Source: Acidaminobacter sp. (GTDB taxonomy: Bacteria > Bacillota_A > Clostridia > Peptostreptococcales > Acidaminobacteraceae). Taken from it: a stretch of 5,037 bases of DNA. A program made the translations under genes and the position numbers. The DNA lies in the NCBI GenBank assembly GCA_009881125.1, contig WXFH01000097.1, positions 1 through 5,037 on the forward strand. Direction: 5' to 3'. Below the pieces are notes generated by a model. The model worked only from the letters and a program-made list of their open reading frames with translations. It had not been told where the DNA came from and did not search any database. Positions within the stretch are counted from its first letter, which is position 1. Every line of letters begins with the position of its first letter. Shown in pieces: positions 1 through 5,037 of this stretch.

Positions 1-7
1 ACTGTAT

Positions 8-15
8 GAGGAGGT
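8..15 (+). promoter_or_regulatory. Ribosome binding site that decides the ctpA start
   Basis: GAGGAGGT is a near-perfect Shine-Dalgarno sequence. Its GGAGG core (10-14) lies 2 nt from the ATG at 17 but 8 nt from the ATG at 23, so the second ATG is the likely start. The ATG at 23 sits in ATGA, so a gene from the left could end at the TGA at 24-26 (overlapping) or at the TGA at 7-9. Either would make ctpA a translationally coupled, downstream member of an operon. Confidence 0.8.
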
Positions 16-22
16 CATGGAC

Positions 23-1405
23 ATGAAAGGGATTTATCGCATTCTGACGCTGTGCTTACTTATGTTAACCTTGGTAATTCCTGGCGGATTCGCGGCAGAA
101 GCAGAGGTAACTATGGATACTGAGCTGCTGGAGTGGATGCGCGGCTATGTCAAGGAGAACTATTACCTTGAAGTTAATGATGCCCAACTGACCGAAGGCA
201 TGCTGAAGGGCATGCTGGAGACCCTGGATCCCTACAGTACTTACCTGACCAAAGATGAAATGACCGAACTCTTTCAGAGTCTCAACAACAGCTTTGAAGG
301 CGTCGGCATGTACCTGATTGAAGCCCGGCCTTACATACGCGTTCATAAAGTGATCCCGGGATCGCCTGCTGAAAAGGCGGGCATTCTGGCAGATGATCTA
401 ATTGTTTCGGTAGACGACGAGGGCATTCATGGCCAGTCCCTTGAAGTGGTTGTCGCGAAAATCAAAGGCCCGGCAGGCACTCAGGTCAAGCTGGGCATTC
501 AAAGGCCTGGCAAGACCAGTGAACTGACCTTTATGCTGACACGTGATAAAATCACAATAGAAAGTGTCACTTCAAAAGTGGTTGAAGGTTCTATAGGCTA
601 CATCAAGCTGGAGGACTTTGGCTTAGGTGTTCAAGACAAATTCAGGCAAGCGGTTTCCGGTTTCAAGAACCGGGGTATTAAAAAGCTTGTTGTGGATTTA
701 AGAGGGAACCCGGGCGGCTATCTGGATGCTGCTGTAGATATAGCGGATACTTTGCTTCCGCTGGGTTCAAAAATTGTAACCGTGGATTACAGGCGTGAAG
801 CGGATGATACCGAATACGCTAAACGCGCTGGGTTTGAAGGTGATATAGCGGTTTTAATTGACGGAAAATCTGCCAGTGCTTCAGAAGTTTTGACAGCGGC
901 CTTAATAGGAAGAGAAAATATTAAGGTCTTTGGTGAGACCAGTTATGGAAAAGGACTGGTTCAGGAAGTCAGACGGCTATCGACAGGGGATGGCGTCAAA
1001 CTGACCATAGCGGAATACTACGGTCCGAATGGCCTGAAGATCCAGGGCGTCGGCATTGCGCCGGATGTGGAAGTCATAGATAAAGGTTCAGATCTTTCGC
1101 CTTTTAAAGCGCTGGCGCCGTTTTATTACACCGGTCCTTTGAAAACCGGAGAAACTTCTGTGTCAGCACTGGCTCTGCAGCAAAGGCTGAATATTTTGGG
1201 CTATGACCTGCAGCTCAGCGGGGTGTTTGACAGTGAAACACAGCTGGCCTTGAGCGGTTATGAGCAGAAGATCAACACTCAGGTGGACGGACTGTTGGAT
1301 GAGACTGTAAAAAAATCTATTGATAGAGCGATATTCGAACGCTATAATCAAGTTGTGGCCGACGAGCCTCTCGTAAAAAGCCTGGAATGGTTGAAAACAC
1401 AATAA
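23..1405 (+). CDS. ctpA: Secreted S41 carboxyl-terminal processing protease (CtpA/CtpB type) with PDZ and peptidoglycan-binding domains
   Basis: This is an S41-family serine protease acting outside the membrane, where the family trims or degrades proteins from their C-termini. Numbering from the ATG at 23, residues 1-25 form a signal peptide (MKGIYRI, hydrophobic core, GGFAAEA). A helical segment with the family's LDPYSTYL stretch follows, then a PDZ domain (about 80-173, GVGM near its start, SPAEKAG inside). The protease core spans about 180-345. It contains DLRGNPGG and SASASE, where the catalytic Ser is residue 285 (codon 875-877), plus SYGKGLVQ with Lys310 (codon 950-952) and Gln314. The Ser-to-Lys distance of 25 and Lys-to-Gln distance of 4 match B. 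subtilis CtpB (S309/K334/Q338). A peptidoglycan-binding domain (LALQQRLNILGY) covers about 381-437. Length 460 aa is normal for the Bacillota branch. The only Cys is in the signal peptide without a lipobox. No promoter is visible in the window. An ATG at 17 would add two residues but is too near the ribosome binding site. The symbol is at family level; CtpA and CtpB cannot be told apart here. Confidence 0.96.
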   Translation: MKGIYRILTLCLLMLTLVIPGGFAAEAEVTMDTELLEWMRGYVKENYYLEVNDAQLTEGMLKGMLETLDPYSTYLTKDEMTELFQSLNNSFEGVGMYLIEARPYIRVHKVIPGSPAEKAGILADDLIVSVDDEGIHGQSLEVVVAKIKGPAGTQVKLGIQRPGKTSELTFMLTRDKITIESVTSKVVEGSIGYIKLEDFGLGVQDKFRQAVSGFKNRGIKKLVVDLRGNPGGYLDAAVDIADTLLPLGSKIVTVDYRREADDTEYAKRAGFEGDIAVLIDGKSASASEVLTAALIGRENIKVFGETSYGKGLVQEVRRLSTGDGVKLTIAEYYGPNGLKIQGVGIAPDVEVIDKGSDLSPFKALAPFYYTGPLKTGETSVSALALQQRLNILGYDLQLSGVFDSETQLALSGYEQKINTQVDGLLDETVKKSIDRAIFERYNQVVADEPLVKSLEWLKTQ

Positions 1406-1472
1406 TCCACATTATACACAGAATACACAAATAAATTTATATGGCTTTTGTAGGTTATCCACAAAATCCACA
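1403..1472 (+). promoter_or_regulatory. Array of DnaA-box-like 9-mers
   Basis: Two exact matches to the DnaA box TTATNCACA occur on the + strand: TTATACACA (1412-1420) and TTATCCACA (1455-1463). They are embedded in contiguous 9-mers. TAATCCACA (1403-1411, one mismatch) and GAATACACA (1421-1429, two mismatches) flank the first. AAATCCACA (1464-1472, two mismatches) follows the second. The first 9-mer overlaps the ctpA stop codon. An AT-rich stretch (1430-1443) separates the two blocks. This could be a DnaA-binding cluster affecting transcription or titrating DnaA. A replication origin is less likely, since no dnaA, dnaN or rpmH gene is visible. Another regulator with a TNCACA site is possible. 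Confidence 0.45.
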
Positions 1473-1481
1473 CAAATAATT

Positions 1482-1498
1482 GTTACACGAATTTTACA
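1482..1498 (-). promoter_or_regulatory. WalR (YycF) box 1
   Basis: Read on the minus strand the site is TGTAAA-N5-TGTAAC, a full match to the WalR consensus TGTWAH-N5-TGTWAH known from B. subtilis and Staphylococcus. A degenerate third repeat (TCTACA, 1505-1510) continues on the + strand with a 6-nt gap. The site lies just right of the DnaA-like array and about 90 bp upstream of the first TATAAT. PhoP of the same OmpR family binds a related repeat (TTHACA, about 11-bp period), but WalR fits better. Confidence 0.5.
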
Positions 1499-1522
1499 CC
1501 TGTCTCTACACCCATTGGCATT

Positions 1523-1540
1523 AGCGGCTTTCGCCGTTTT
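1523..1540 (+). terminator. Weak intrinsic terminator-like hairpin after ctpA
   Basis: CGGC (1525-1528) pairs with GCCG (1533-1536) around a TTTC loop, extended by a G-U and an A-U pair, and is followed by TTTT. ATTG (1514-1517) and CAAT (1542-1545) could add a distal stem. The helix is short and the U tract only four long, so it may act weakly. It is the only terminator candidate between ctpA and the S-layer gene. Confidence 0.35.
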
Positions 1541-1546
1541 GCAATA

Positions 1547-1563
1547 TGTAATATAACTGTAAC
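1547..1563 (+). promoter_or_regulatory. WalR (YycF) box 2
   Basis: TGTAAT-N5-TGTAAC fully matches the WalR consensus on the + strand. It ends 22 bp before the TATAAT at 1586-1591, about where a -35 element should start. No good -35 hexamer is present there, so an activator bound here could replace it (inference). Confidence 0.5.
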
Positions 1564-1574
1564 GGGCGTTTCCC

Positions 1575-1591
1575 TGAAACTGGGGTATAAT
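1575..1591 (+). promoter_or_regulatory. Candidate upstream promoter (perfect -10, no sigma-A -35)
   Basis: TATAAT at 1586-1591 is a perfect sigma-A -10, but the hexamers 16-19 bp upstream are GC-rich and unlike TTGACA. Just before it lies a small inverted repeat, GTTTC-CCT-GAAAC (1568-1580). It could be a WalR-dependent promoter using box 2. Its transcript would carry a leader of about 210 nt to the S-layer start. Confidence 0.35.
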
Positions 1592-1620
1592 TAAACGTGT
1601 AGAGCATTGTAATTGCTCAT

Positions 1621-1637
1621 TTTACAGTTGTATTACA
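1621..1637 (-). promoter_or_regulatory. WalR (YycF) box 3
   Basis: On the minus strand this reads TGTAAT-N5-TGTAAA, a third full consensus match. It ends 14 bp before the -35 of the main promoter and is centred near -58 relative to the predicted start of transcription, a usual place for an activator of the OmpR family. A lone half-site TGTAAT (1608-1613) lies just upstream in the opposite orientation, forming a 7-bp inverted repeat with 1632-1638. Confidence 0.5.
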
Positions 1638-1651
1638 AAACGTTTGGTTGG

Positions 1652-1680
1652 TTGCTCCACTTCCTTCCAAATGGTATAAT
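1652..1680 (+). promoter_or_regulatory. Main S-layer promoter, sigma-A with extended -10
   Basis: The -10 TATAAT (1675-1680) is perfect and preceded by TGG (1672-1674), giving the extended form TGNTATAAT. The -35 is TTGCTC (1652-1657), matching three of six consensus bases at the ideal 17-bp spacing. Transcription should start near 1686-1688. An interrupted dyad, TTTGG (1643-1647) and CCAAA (1667-1671), flanks the -35 and could be an operator. Confidence 0.8.
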
Positions 1681-1691
1681 CTGTTGCAGAA

Positions 1692-1719
1692 GGTGGAGTT
1701 TCATTATGAACTCTGCACC
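1692..1719 (+). promoter_or_regulatory. Hairpin at the 5' end of the S-layer mRNA
   Basis: GGTG-GAGTT (1692-1700) pairs with AACTC (1709-1713) and CACC (1716-1719), leaving a TG bulge at 1714-1715. It begins only about 5 nt from the predicted 5' end. Such terminal hairpins are known to stabilise long-lived bacterial mRNAs. The 5' arm also contains the ribosome binding site of the upstream ORF at 1706. Confidence 0.55.
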
Positions 1720-1744
1720 AGATGACCTAGTCGACAGCCTCTGA
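1706..1744 (+). CDS. Candidate 12-codon leader ORF upstream of the S-layer gene
   Basis: ATG at 1706 opens a short frame, MNSAPDDLVDSL, ending in TGA at 1742-1744. A good ribosome binding site, AAGGTGGAG (1690-1698), lies 7 nt upstream. The stop falls directly before the arm GAAGGGTA (1745-1752) of the downstream leader helix, so a terminating ribosome would cover that arm. This suggests a regulatory leader peptide, but so short a frame can arise by chance and there is no direct evidence of translation. Confidence 0.35.
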   Translation: MNSAPDDLVDSL

Positions 1745-1798
1745 GAAGGGTAAGGCTGAAGACGCAGTACAATACCCTTCACACACTCATTAAAAGGG
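1735..1798 (+). promoter_or_regulatory. Competing helices or pseudoknot in the S-layer leader RNA
   Basis: Three exact pairings share bases. Helix A is CAGCCT (1735-1740) with AGGCTG (1753-1758). Helix B is GAAGGGTA (1745-1752) with TACCCTTC (1773-1780). Helix C is CCCTT (1775-1779) with AAGGG (1794-1798), which overlaps the S-layer ribosome binding site. A and B have the interlocked order of an H-type pseudoknot, with loops of 4, 0 and 14 nt. B and C exclude each other. In the A/B state the ribosome binding site is free; in the C state it is partly masked. It matches no riboswitch family I can name. Confidence 0.45.
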
Positions 1799-1801
1799 AG
1801 G
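1796..1801 (+). promoter_or_regulatory. Ribosome binding site of the S-layer gene
   Basis: GGGAGG lies 9 nt before the ATG at 1811 and only 3 nt before an in-frame TTG at 1805, so ATG 1811 is the start. AAGGG at 1794-1798 can be paired by the leader (helix C). Confidence 0.9.
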
Positions 1802-1810
1802 AATTTGCAG

Positions 1811-4801
1811 ATGAAGAGAGTACTTTCTCTCGTCCTGGCACTCGTATTAGTGCTTGGGATGATCCCAATGGGCTTTGCGGCTGATTCAACAGCTGGCACA
1901 ATGCTCAAGGGATACGGCATCATTGCAGGGGACGAAAACGGTAACCTCAATGAAGATCAAAACCTGAACCGCGCAGAAATGATGGTAGTATTAGCTAGAA
2001 TGATGGGTAAAGGCGCAGAAGCTCAAGCTTTCGCACTTCCATCAACTTTCACTGACCTCGAAGGTTTCGGTTGGGCAGTTCCATGGATTGCTTACGCTGA
2101 AATGAACGAGTGGACTGCAGGCGTTGGCGCTAACATGTTCAACCCAGCAGGCAATGTAACTGCTCAAGAAGCTGCTGTATTTATGCTTAAAGCACTCGGC
2201 TACGAAGCTGACGTCGACTTCAACTGGGCAAACGCAGTTGAGTTCGCAACAGCTAAAGGCCTCTTTGCTGGCGTAGACACTGCTGCTACAAGCCCTATCC
2301 TTCGTGGTGATCTCTTCACTATGATGATTACAACTCTTAACACTGAAGTTAAGTCCGGTGCTGGCAAACTTGGTATCGTTCTTGGCTACATGGAAGAGGA
2401 AGTTTTGAAAGTAACTTCTGTTAAGGCGTTGAACCTTACACAAATCGAAGTTAAGTTTAATATGGCTGTTGATTCTGACACTGCTACGGATGACGGCAAC
2501 TATGTATTGACTGATGAAGATGGCGATGATCTTTTCTCCTCTGCTGAATGGGCAAGAGTATCATTTGATCTTCAAGCTGACGACAAGACAGTCATCATTT
2601 CTCTCTTTGATAAAGAAGGCGCTGTTGGTGGCGTTTTAGATCAACAGACAGAAGCTATTCTCGAAATCGATGGCGTAGAAGCAGCTGATGATGAAGAAAT
2701 GTTCATTGATGAATTTGTCAGCGAAATTTTCGAATTCAATGACGTGACTATTCCAAAAGCTTTGAAAGCTGAAGTTATTGGAAATGACACTATCAAAGTT
2801 ACTTTCAGCGAACCGATTAAGAGTGAAGATTCTGATAATGTTGGCGCATATGTTGATGTTGATTACTTCGAAGTTGATGGCGGAGATTACATTGTTAAAG
2901 AAGCAAAACTTCTTAAGAACAATACCGAAATCAATGTTGAACTTTATTCGAAACTTGATGAAGGCAAACTTACAGTTGAAGTTGGCGGTATGGATGATTT
3001 CGCTGGTTTCAATGTCGTAAAAACAACATTTGAAATTAATGTTGTAGAAGACAAAGAAGCTCCTACTGTAGTTGGTTACAAAGATGCTGACAGAAATGAA
3101 GTAACACTCATTTTCAATGAAGACATTGAAGGACTCTTTGATGATGAAACATTAGGAAATGTTAACGAGTATAAGTATTTCTATCACACAAATGCAACTA
3201 ATACAGTAAAAGATACAACTACAAGTGGTGTATCTGATGGCTATCTGATTGATGGCAATGAATTAACATTATTCTTTGACAATCAAACACTTCTTCCTGA
3301 AGGTACAGCATATGTTTATGTAGTCGCTGATGCTGTTCAAGATCTTTGGGAAAATGCGAACAACAAGATTGTCGCAAAAGTTGAGATTACTGTTGACAGA
3401 ACTGCACCTGCTGTCAAAGATATCGATGTTGATCTTGTCGGAAATTATGTAGAAGTCGAAATTGAATTTACTGAAGATATCAGCGAAGACTCTGATTTCG
3501 ATGATGCATTCTTGATCATCGATAAAGATGGCGATGAAGTTAGCTTTGATATGATCGGTGAAGATGATAATGATAAGTACATTACTCTTCAACTCGATGG
3601 AGATACTGAAGGTGTTTTCAAATTAACAATTCAAGATCTTGAAGATATGGCCGGAAATGAAATCGTAAAAGTCACTCAAGATTTGACGATTGACGATCTT
3701 ACAGCTCCACTTTTCGGGGAATTCGAAGCAGTTCTGTATAAGGCAGCTCAAAAAGATCAGTTGCTTAAGATCACTTTTGGTGAAAAGATGGCTACTGAGG
3801 GAGCATACTCTGTCCTTGATCTTGCTAAATATATGGTATACGTAGATGCTGATAAGGATTCTACTGTAGATAAATACGTATCACTTGAAGATCTCGACAT
3901 TACTCCAGTTATTAAACTCGTAGACGATGGTGAGGCTATTGAAATCCGCATTAAGTCTTTAGTTGAAGACGATGACGGCGCAGATCTCATGGTTAATGAG
4001 GGTGTAGTTTTTGTCAAGATGGGTCGAGTTGCAGATGCTGCTGGCAACAAAACAACTGACTTAGCTGGCAACGTAGATCTCGTTGGTCAAGGTTTTGTTT
4101 ATGTAAATAAAGTAGAAGTCAAAGATGAAAATAAAGTTGTCATCACTTTTGATGACAAGCTAACTACATTCAAAGCATCCGACCTCAAACTTTATGAAGG
4201 AACAACAACTGCTACAGCTCTTGAATACAGCCGTATTAGCACATCAGTTAATGATGACAATGAAACAGTTGTTACTATTACAACTGTAAGAGACTTCGAT
4301 TATGACGGCACTTTATTAACTACGGCTGGTGTTGACACTAACGTAAAAGCAGTACTTCGTATTGCTGGTCAAGACTCCAAAAATATCTATGGCGAGACAA
4401 TTGCGTTAAAAGCTTTAGCTGAAACTAAAGAAGCTGTTGACAAGTATGCACCAGCAATTGCTAAGTATACTGAAAATGATCCAACAGACGCAAACAGATA
4501 CGACAAAGATGATTTAATGGTAGAGCGCACATCAAACGATGCAATTAAGATCACATTCACTGAATCTCTTGAGGTCGAGTCAGTATCAAGACTTTCATTC
4601 TCTATTGAAGGTGAGACTGTAAGCTCATTTGCATTTGGTAATTCATCTTACGGTGTCAATTCAGTGATTATCCTCTACTTCACACCTGATGGAGATACAA
4701 AAGTTGAGCCAAAAGTAACACAGAACTATGATATTGCTGATGCAGCAAAGAATAAGTTTAAGGCTTCAACAACGCTTTATAGTGTAGACATGAGACCGTA
4801 A
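1811..4801 (+). CDS. S-layer protein with SLH anchor and seven Ig-like domains
   Basis: This secreted, acidic 996-aa protein has a composition typical of S-layer proteins: rich in Asp, Glu and Val, with no Cys and a single His. Residues 1-24 are a signal peptide (MKRVLSLVLALVLVLG, cleavage near GFA/A). Three SLH units follow, which in this family bind secondary cell-wall polymer. The first (about 26-66) lacks the usual leading helix but has NRAE. The second (78-132) has TAQE at the TRAE position, and the third (133-185) has LRGD. Seven tandem SbsA-type Ig-like domains fill the rest. Each is marked by a V/I-x-I/V-x-F strand at residues 212, 328, 431, 549, 652, 776 and 912, followed by an acidic E-x-I/M-like turn in most. 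Most end in DxAGN-like loops and several are joined by D-x-x-AP hinges. Acidic Ca-binding-like loops occur at 235-240 (DEDGDD), 571-576 (DKDGDE) and 679-687 (DADKDSTVD). The extended -10 promoter, structured leader and strong terminator fit very high expression from a monocistronic unit. No enzyme motif is visible, so the role is structural. GC content drops after the SLH part. Confidence 0.95.
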   Translation: MKRVLSLVLALVLVLGMIPMGFAADSTAGTMLKGYGIIAGDENGNLNEDQNLNRAEMMVVLARMMGKGAEAQAFALPSTFTDLEGFGWAVPWIAYAEMNEWTAGVGANMFNPAGNVTAQEAAVFMLKALGYEADVDFNWANAVEFATAKGLFAGVDTAATSPILRGDLFTMMITTLNTEVKSGAGKLGIVLGYMEEEVLKVTSVKALNLTQIEVKFNMAVDSDTATDDGNYVLTDEDGDDLFSSAEWARVSFDLQADDKTVIISLFDKEGAVGGVLDQQTEAILEIDGVEAADDEEMFIDEFVSEIFEFNDVTIPKALKAEVIGNDTIKVTFSEPIKSEDSDNVGAYVDVDYFEVDGGDYIVKEAKLLKNNTEINVELYSKLDEGKLTVEVGGMDDFAGFNVVKTTFEINVVEDKEAPTVVGYKDADRNEVTLIFNEDIEGLFDDETLGNVNEYKYFYHTNATNTVKDTTTSGVSDGYLIDGNELTLFFDNQTLLPEGTAYVYVVADAVQDLWENANNKIVAKVEITVDRTAPAVKDIDVDLVGNYVEVEIEFTEDISEDSDFDDAFLIIDKDGDEVSFDMIGEDDNDKYITLQLDGDTEGVFKLTIQDLEDMAGNEIVKVTQDLTIDDLTAPLFGEFEAVLYKAAQKDQLLKITFGEKMATEGAYSVLDLAKYMVYVDADKDSTVDKYVSLEDLDITPVIKLVDDGEAIEIRIKSLVEDDDGADLMVNEGVVFVKMGRVADAAGNKTTDLAGNVDLVGQGFVYVNKVEVKDENKVVITFDDKLTTFKASDLKLYEGTTTATALEYSRISTSVNDDNETVVTITTVRDFDYDGTLLTTAGVDTNVKAVLRIAGQDSKNIYGETIALKALAETKEAVDKYAPAIAKYTENDPTDANRYDKDDLMVERTSNDAIKITFTESLEVESVSRLSFSIEGETVSSFAFGNSSYGVNSVIILYFTPDGDTKVEPKVTQNYDIADAAKNKFKASTTLYSVDMRP

Positions 4802-4815
4802 CAATTGATTCTTAG

Positions 4816-4853
4816 ATAGAGCCTTCTCGGACTTTCCGAGAAGGCTCTATTTT
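4816..4853 (+). terminator. Strong intrinsic terminator of the S-layer gene
   Basis: ATAGAGCCTTCTCGG (4816-4830) pairs perfectly over 15 bp with 4836-4850 around an ACTTT loop, followed by a short T run (4850-4853). GGCTCTA occurs in the 3' arm (4843-4849) and again right after it (4854-4860), so the 5' arm has an alternative partner. It lacks a T run in the other direction, so it serves only the S-layer transcript. Confidence 0.9.
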
Positions 4854-4941
4854 GGCTCTAAGTTGTTTTGAGGGAATTATAGTTATGAAGTTAGATTTTA
4901 AGAAATTCAGGGTAAGCGGTTAATAATCATCTGTGCCCAAT

Positions 4942-4966
4942 AAAAAAAGGCAGCCAGAAGGCCACC
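4942..4966 (-). terminator. Intrinsic terminator for a minus-strand transcript from the right
   Basis: On the minus strand GGTGGCC (4966-4960) pairs with GGCTGCC (4955-4949) around a TTCT loop. That is seven pairs including two G-U pairs, followed by seven Ts (4948-4942). On the + strand the wobbles become A-C mismatches, so the element is oriented leftward. With the S-layer terminator it marks a convergent boundary. I see nothing else in the 88 bp between them. Confidence 0.7.
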
Positions 4967-4978
4967 TATATTTCTTCT

Positions 4979-5037
4979 TTAATTTCTCACTGCACAAGCT
5001 GCTTGGATTGTAGGGTCCCAGGGGAGTAGGGAATCAA
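4979..5037 (-). CDS. Possible 3' end of a convergent gene (partial, unidentified)
   Basis: A minus-strand frame open from the window edge ends DSLLPWDPTIQAACAVRN at a TAA (4981-4979), 12 bp before the minus-strand terminator. A second frame, ending ...SKQLVQ at TGA (4989-4987), is also open to the edge, so the frame is not certain. The terminator is the main reason to expect a gene here. The fragment is too short to name. Confidence 0.3.
   Translation of the reverse strand, partial: DSLLPWDPTIQAACAVRN

Noticed and set aside
17..22. ATG at 17 as the ctpA start
   Set aside because: Only 2 nt separate it from the GGAGG core; the ATG at 23 has the proper 8-nt spacing and starts a normal signal peptide (MKG...).
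1403..1600. Chromosomal origin of replication
   Set aside because: DnaA-like boxes and AT-rich DNA are present, but no dnaA, dnaN, rpmH or gidA gene is visible, so a regulatory or titration role is preferred.
1482..1637. PhoP (phosphate) boxes instead of WalR boxes
   Set aside because: The 11-bp period fits both, but four of the six hexamers read ATTACA or GTTACA and miss the first T of TTHACA, while all six match TGTWAH.
1805..1810. TTG at 1805 as the S-layer start
   Set aside because: It lies 3 nt from GGGAGG, while ATG 1811 is 9 nt away and begins the typical MKR signal peptide.
1633..1950. Minus-strand open frame of about 105 codons across the S-layer promoter and gene start
   Set aside because: It crosses a strong + strand promoter and leader, has no recognisable domain, and its first part mirrors the real signal peptide region.
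2042..2443. Minus-strand open frame of about 133 codons opposite the SLH region
   Set aside because: It lies wholly opposite a well-supported SLH coding region and its translation looks like no known domain.
4885..4923. Tiny + strand ORF MKLDFKKFRVSG after the S-layer terminator
   Set aside because: An AGGG lies 10 nt upstream, but the frame has 12 codons, follows a strong terminator and has no promoter.
1..5037. CRISPR, tRNA, rRNA, insertion sequence or toxin-antitoxin genes
   Set aside because: I saw no repeat-spacer array, cloverleaf, transposase motif with terminal repeats, or small paired gene in this window.

Overview
The window reads as Gram-positive (Bacillota, probably clostridial or Bacillus-like) chromosome devoted to the cell envelope. 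The signs are strong GGAGG-type ribosome binding sites, a perfect extended -10 sigma-A promoter, a CtpA/CtpB-type S41 protease with a C-terminal peptidoglycan-binding domain, and a large acidic, cysteine-free S-layer protein with SLH domains. The species cannot be named from this sequence.

Layout. 23-1405 (+) encodes a secreted carboxyl-terminal processing protease with its Ser/Lys/Gln catalytic set intact. It probably ends an operon that starts left of the window. 1406-1810 is a 405-bp gene-free control region, and it is the most interesting part. In order it holds: an array of DnaA-box-like 9-mers overlapping the ctpA stop codon; three perfect matches to the WalR (YycF) consensus TGTWAH-N5-TGTWAH; two TATAAT elements, the second a convincing extended -10 promoter; and a structured leader of about 120 nt. 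The leader contains a 5'-terminal hairpin, a 12-codon upstream ORF with its own ribosome binding site, and competing helices, one of which can pair with the ribosome binding site of the next gene. 1811-4801 (+) encodes a 996-residue S-layer protein: signal peptide, three SLH units, then seven tandem SbsA-type Ig-like domains. A 15-bp perfect terminator hairpin follows at 4816-4853. From 4942 rightward the signals are on the minus strand: a terminator with a seven-U tract, and the possible last codons of a convergent gene entering from the right.

How it may work together (inference). The protease acts on proteins outside the membrane at the wall, and the S-layer protein coats that wall through SLH binding to secondary cell-wall polymer. 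WalR boxes upstream of the S-layer gene would tie surface-coat production to wall growth, and the leader RNA could set its translation or mRNA life. The two proteins belong to known families. The possible novelty lies in the regulatory region and in the base-composition break inside the S-layer gene.
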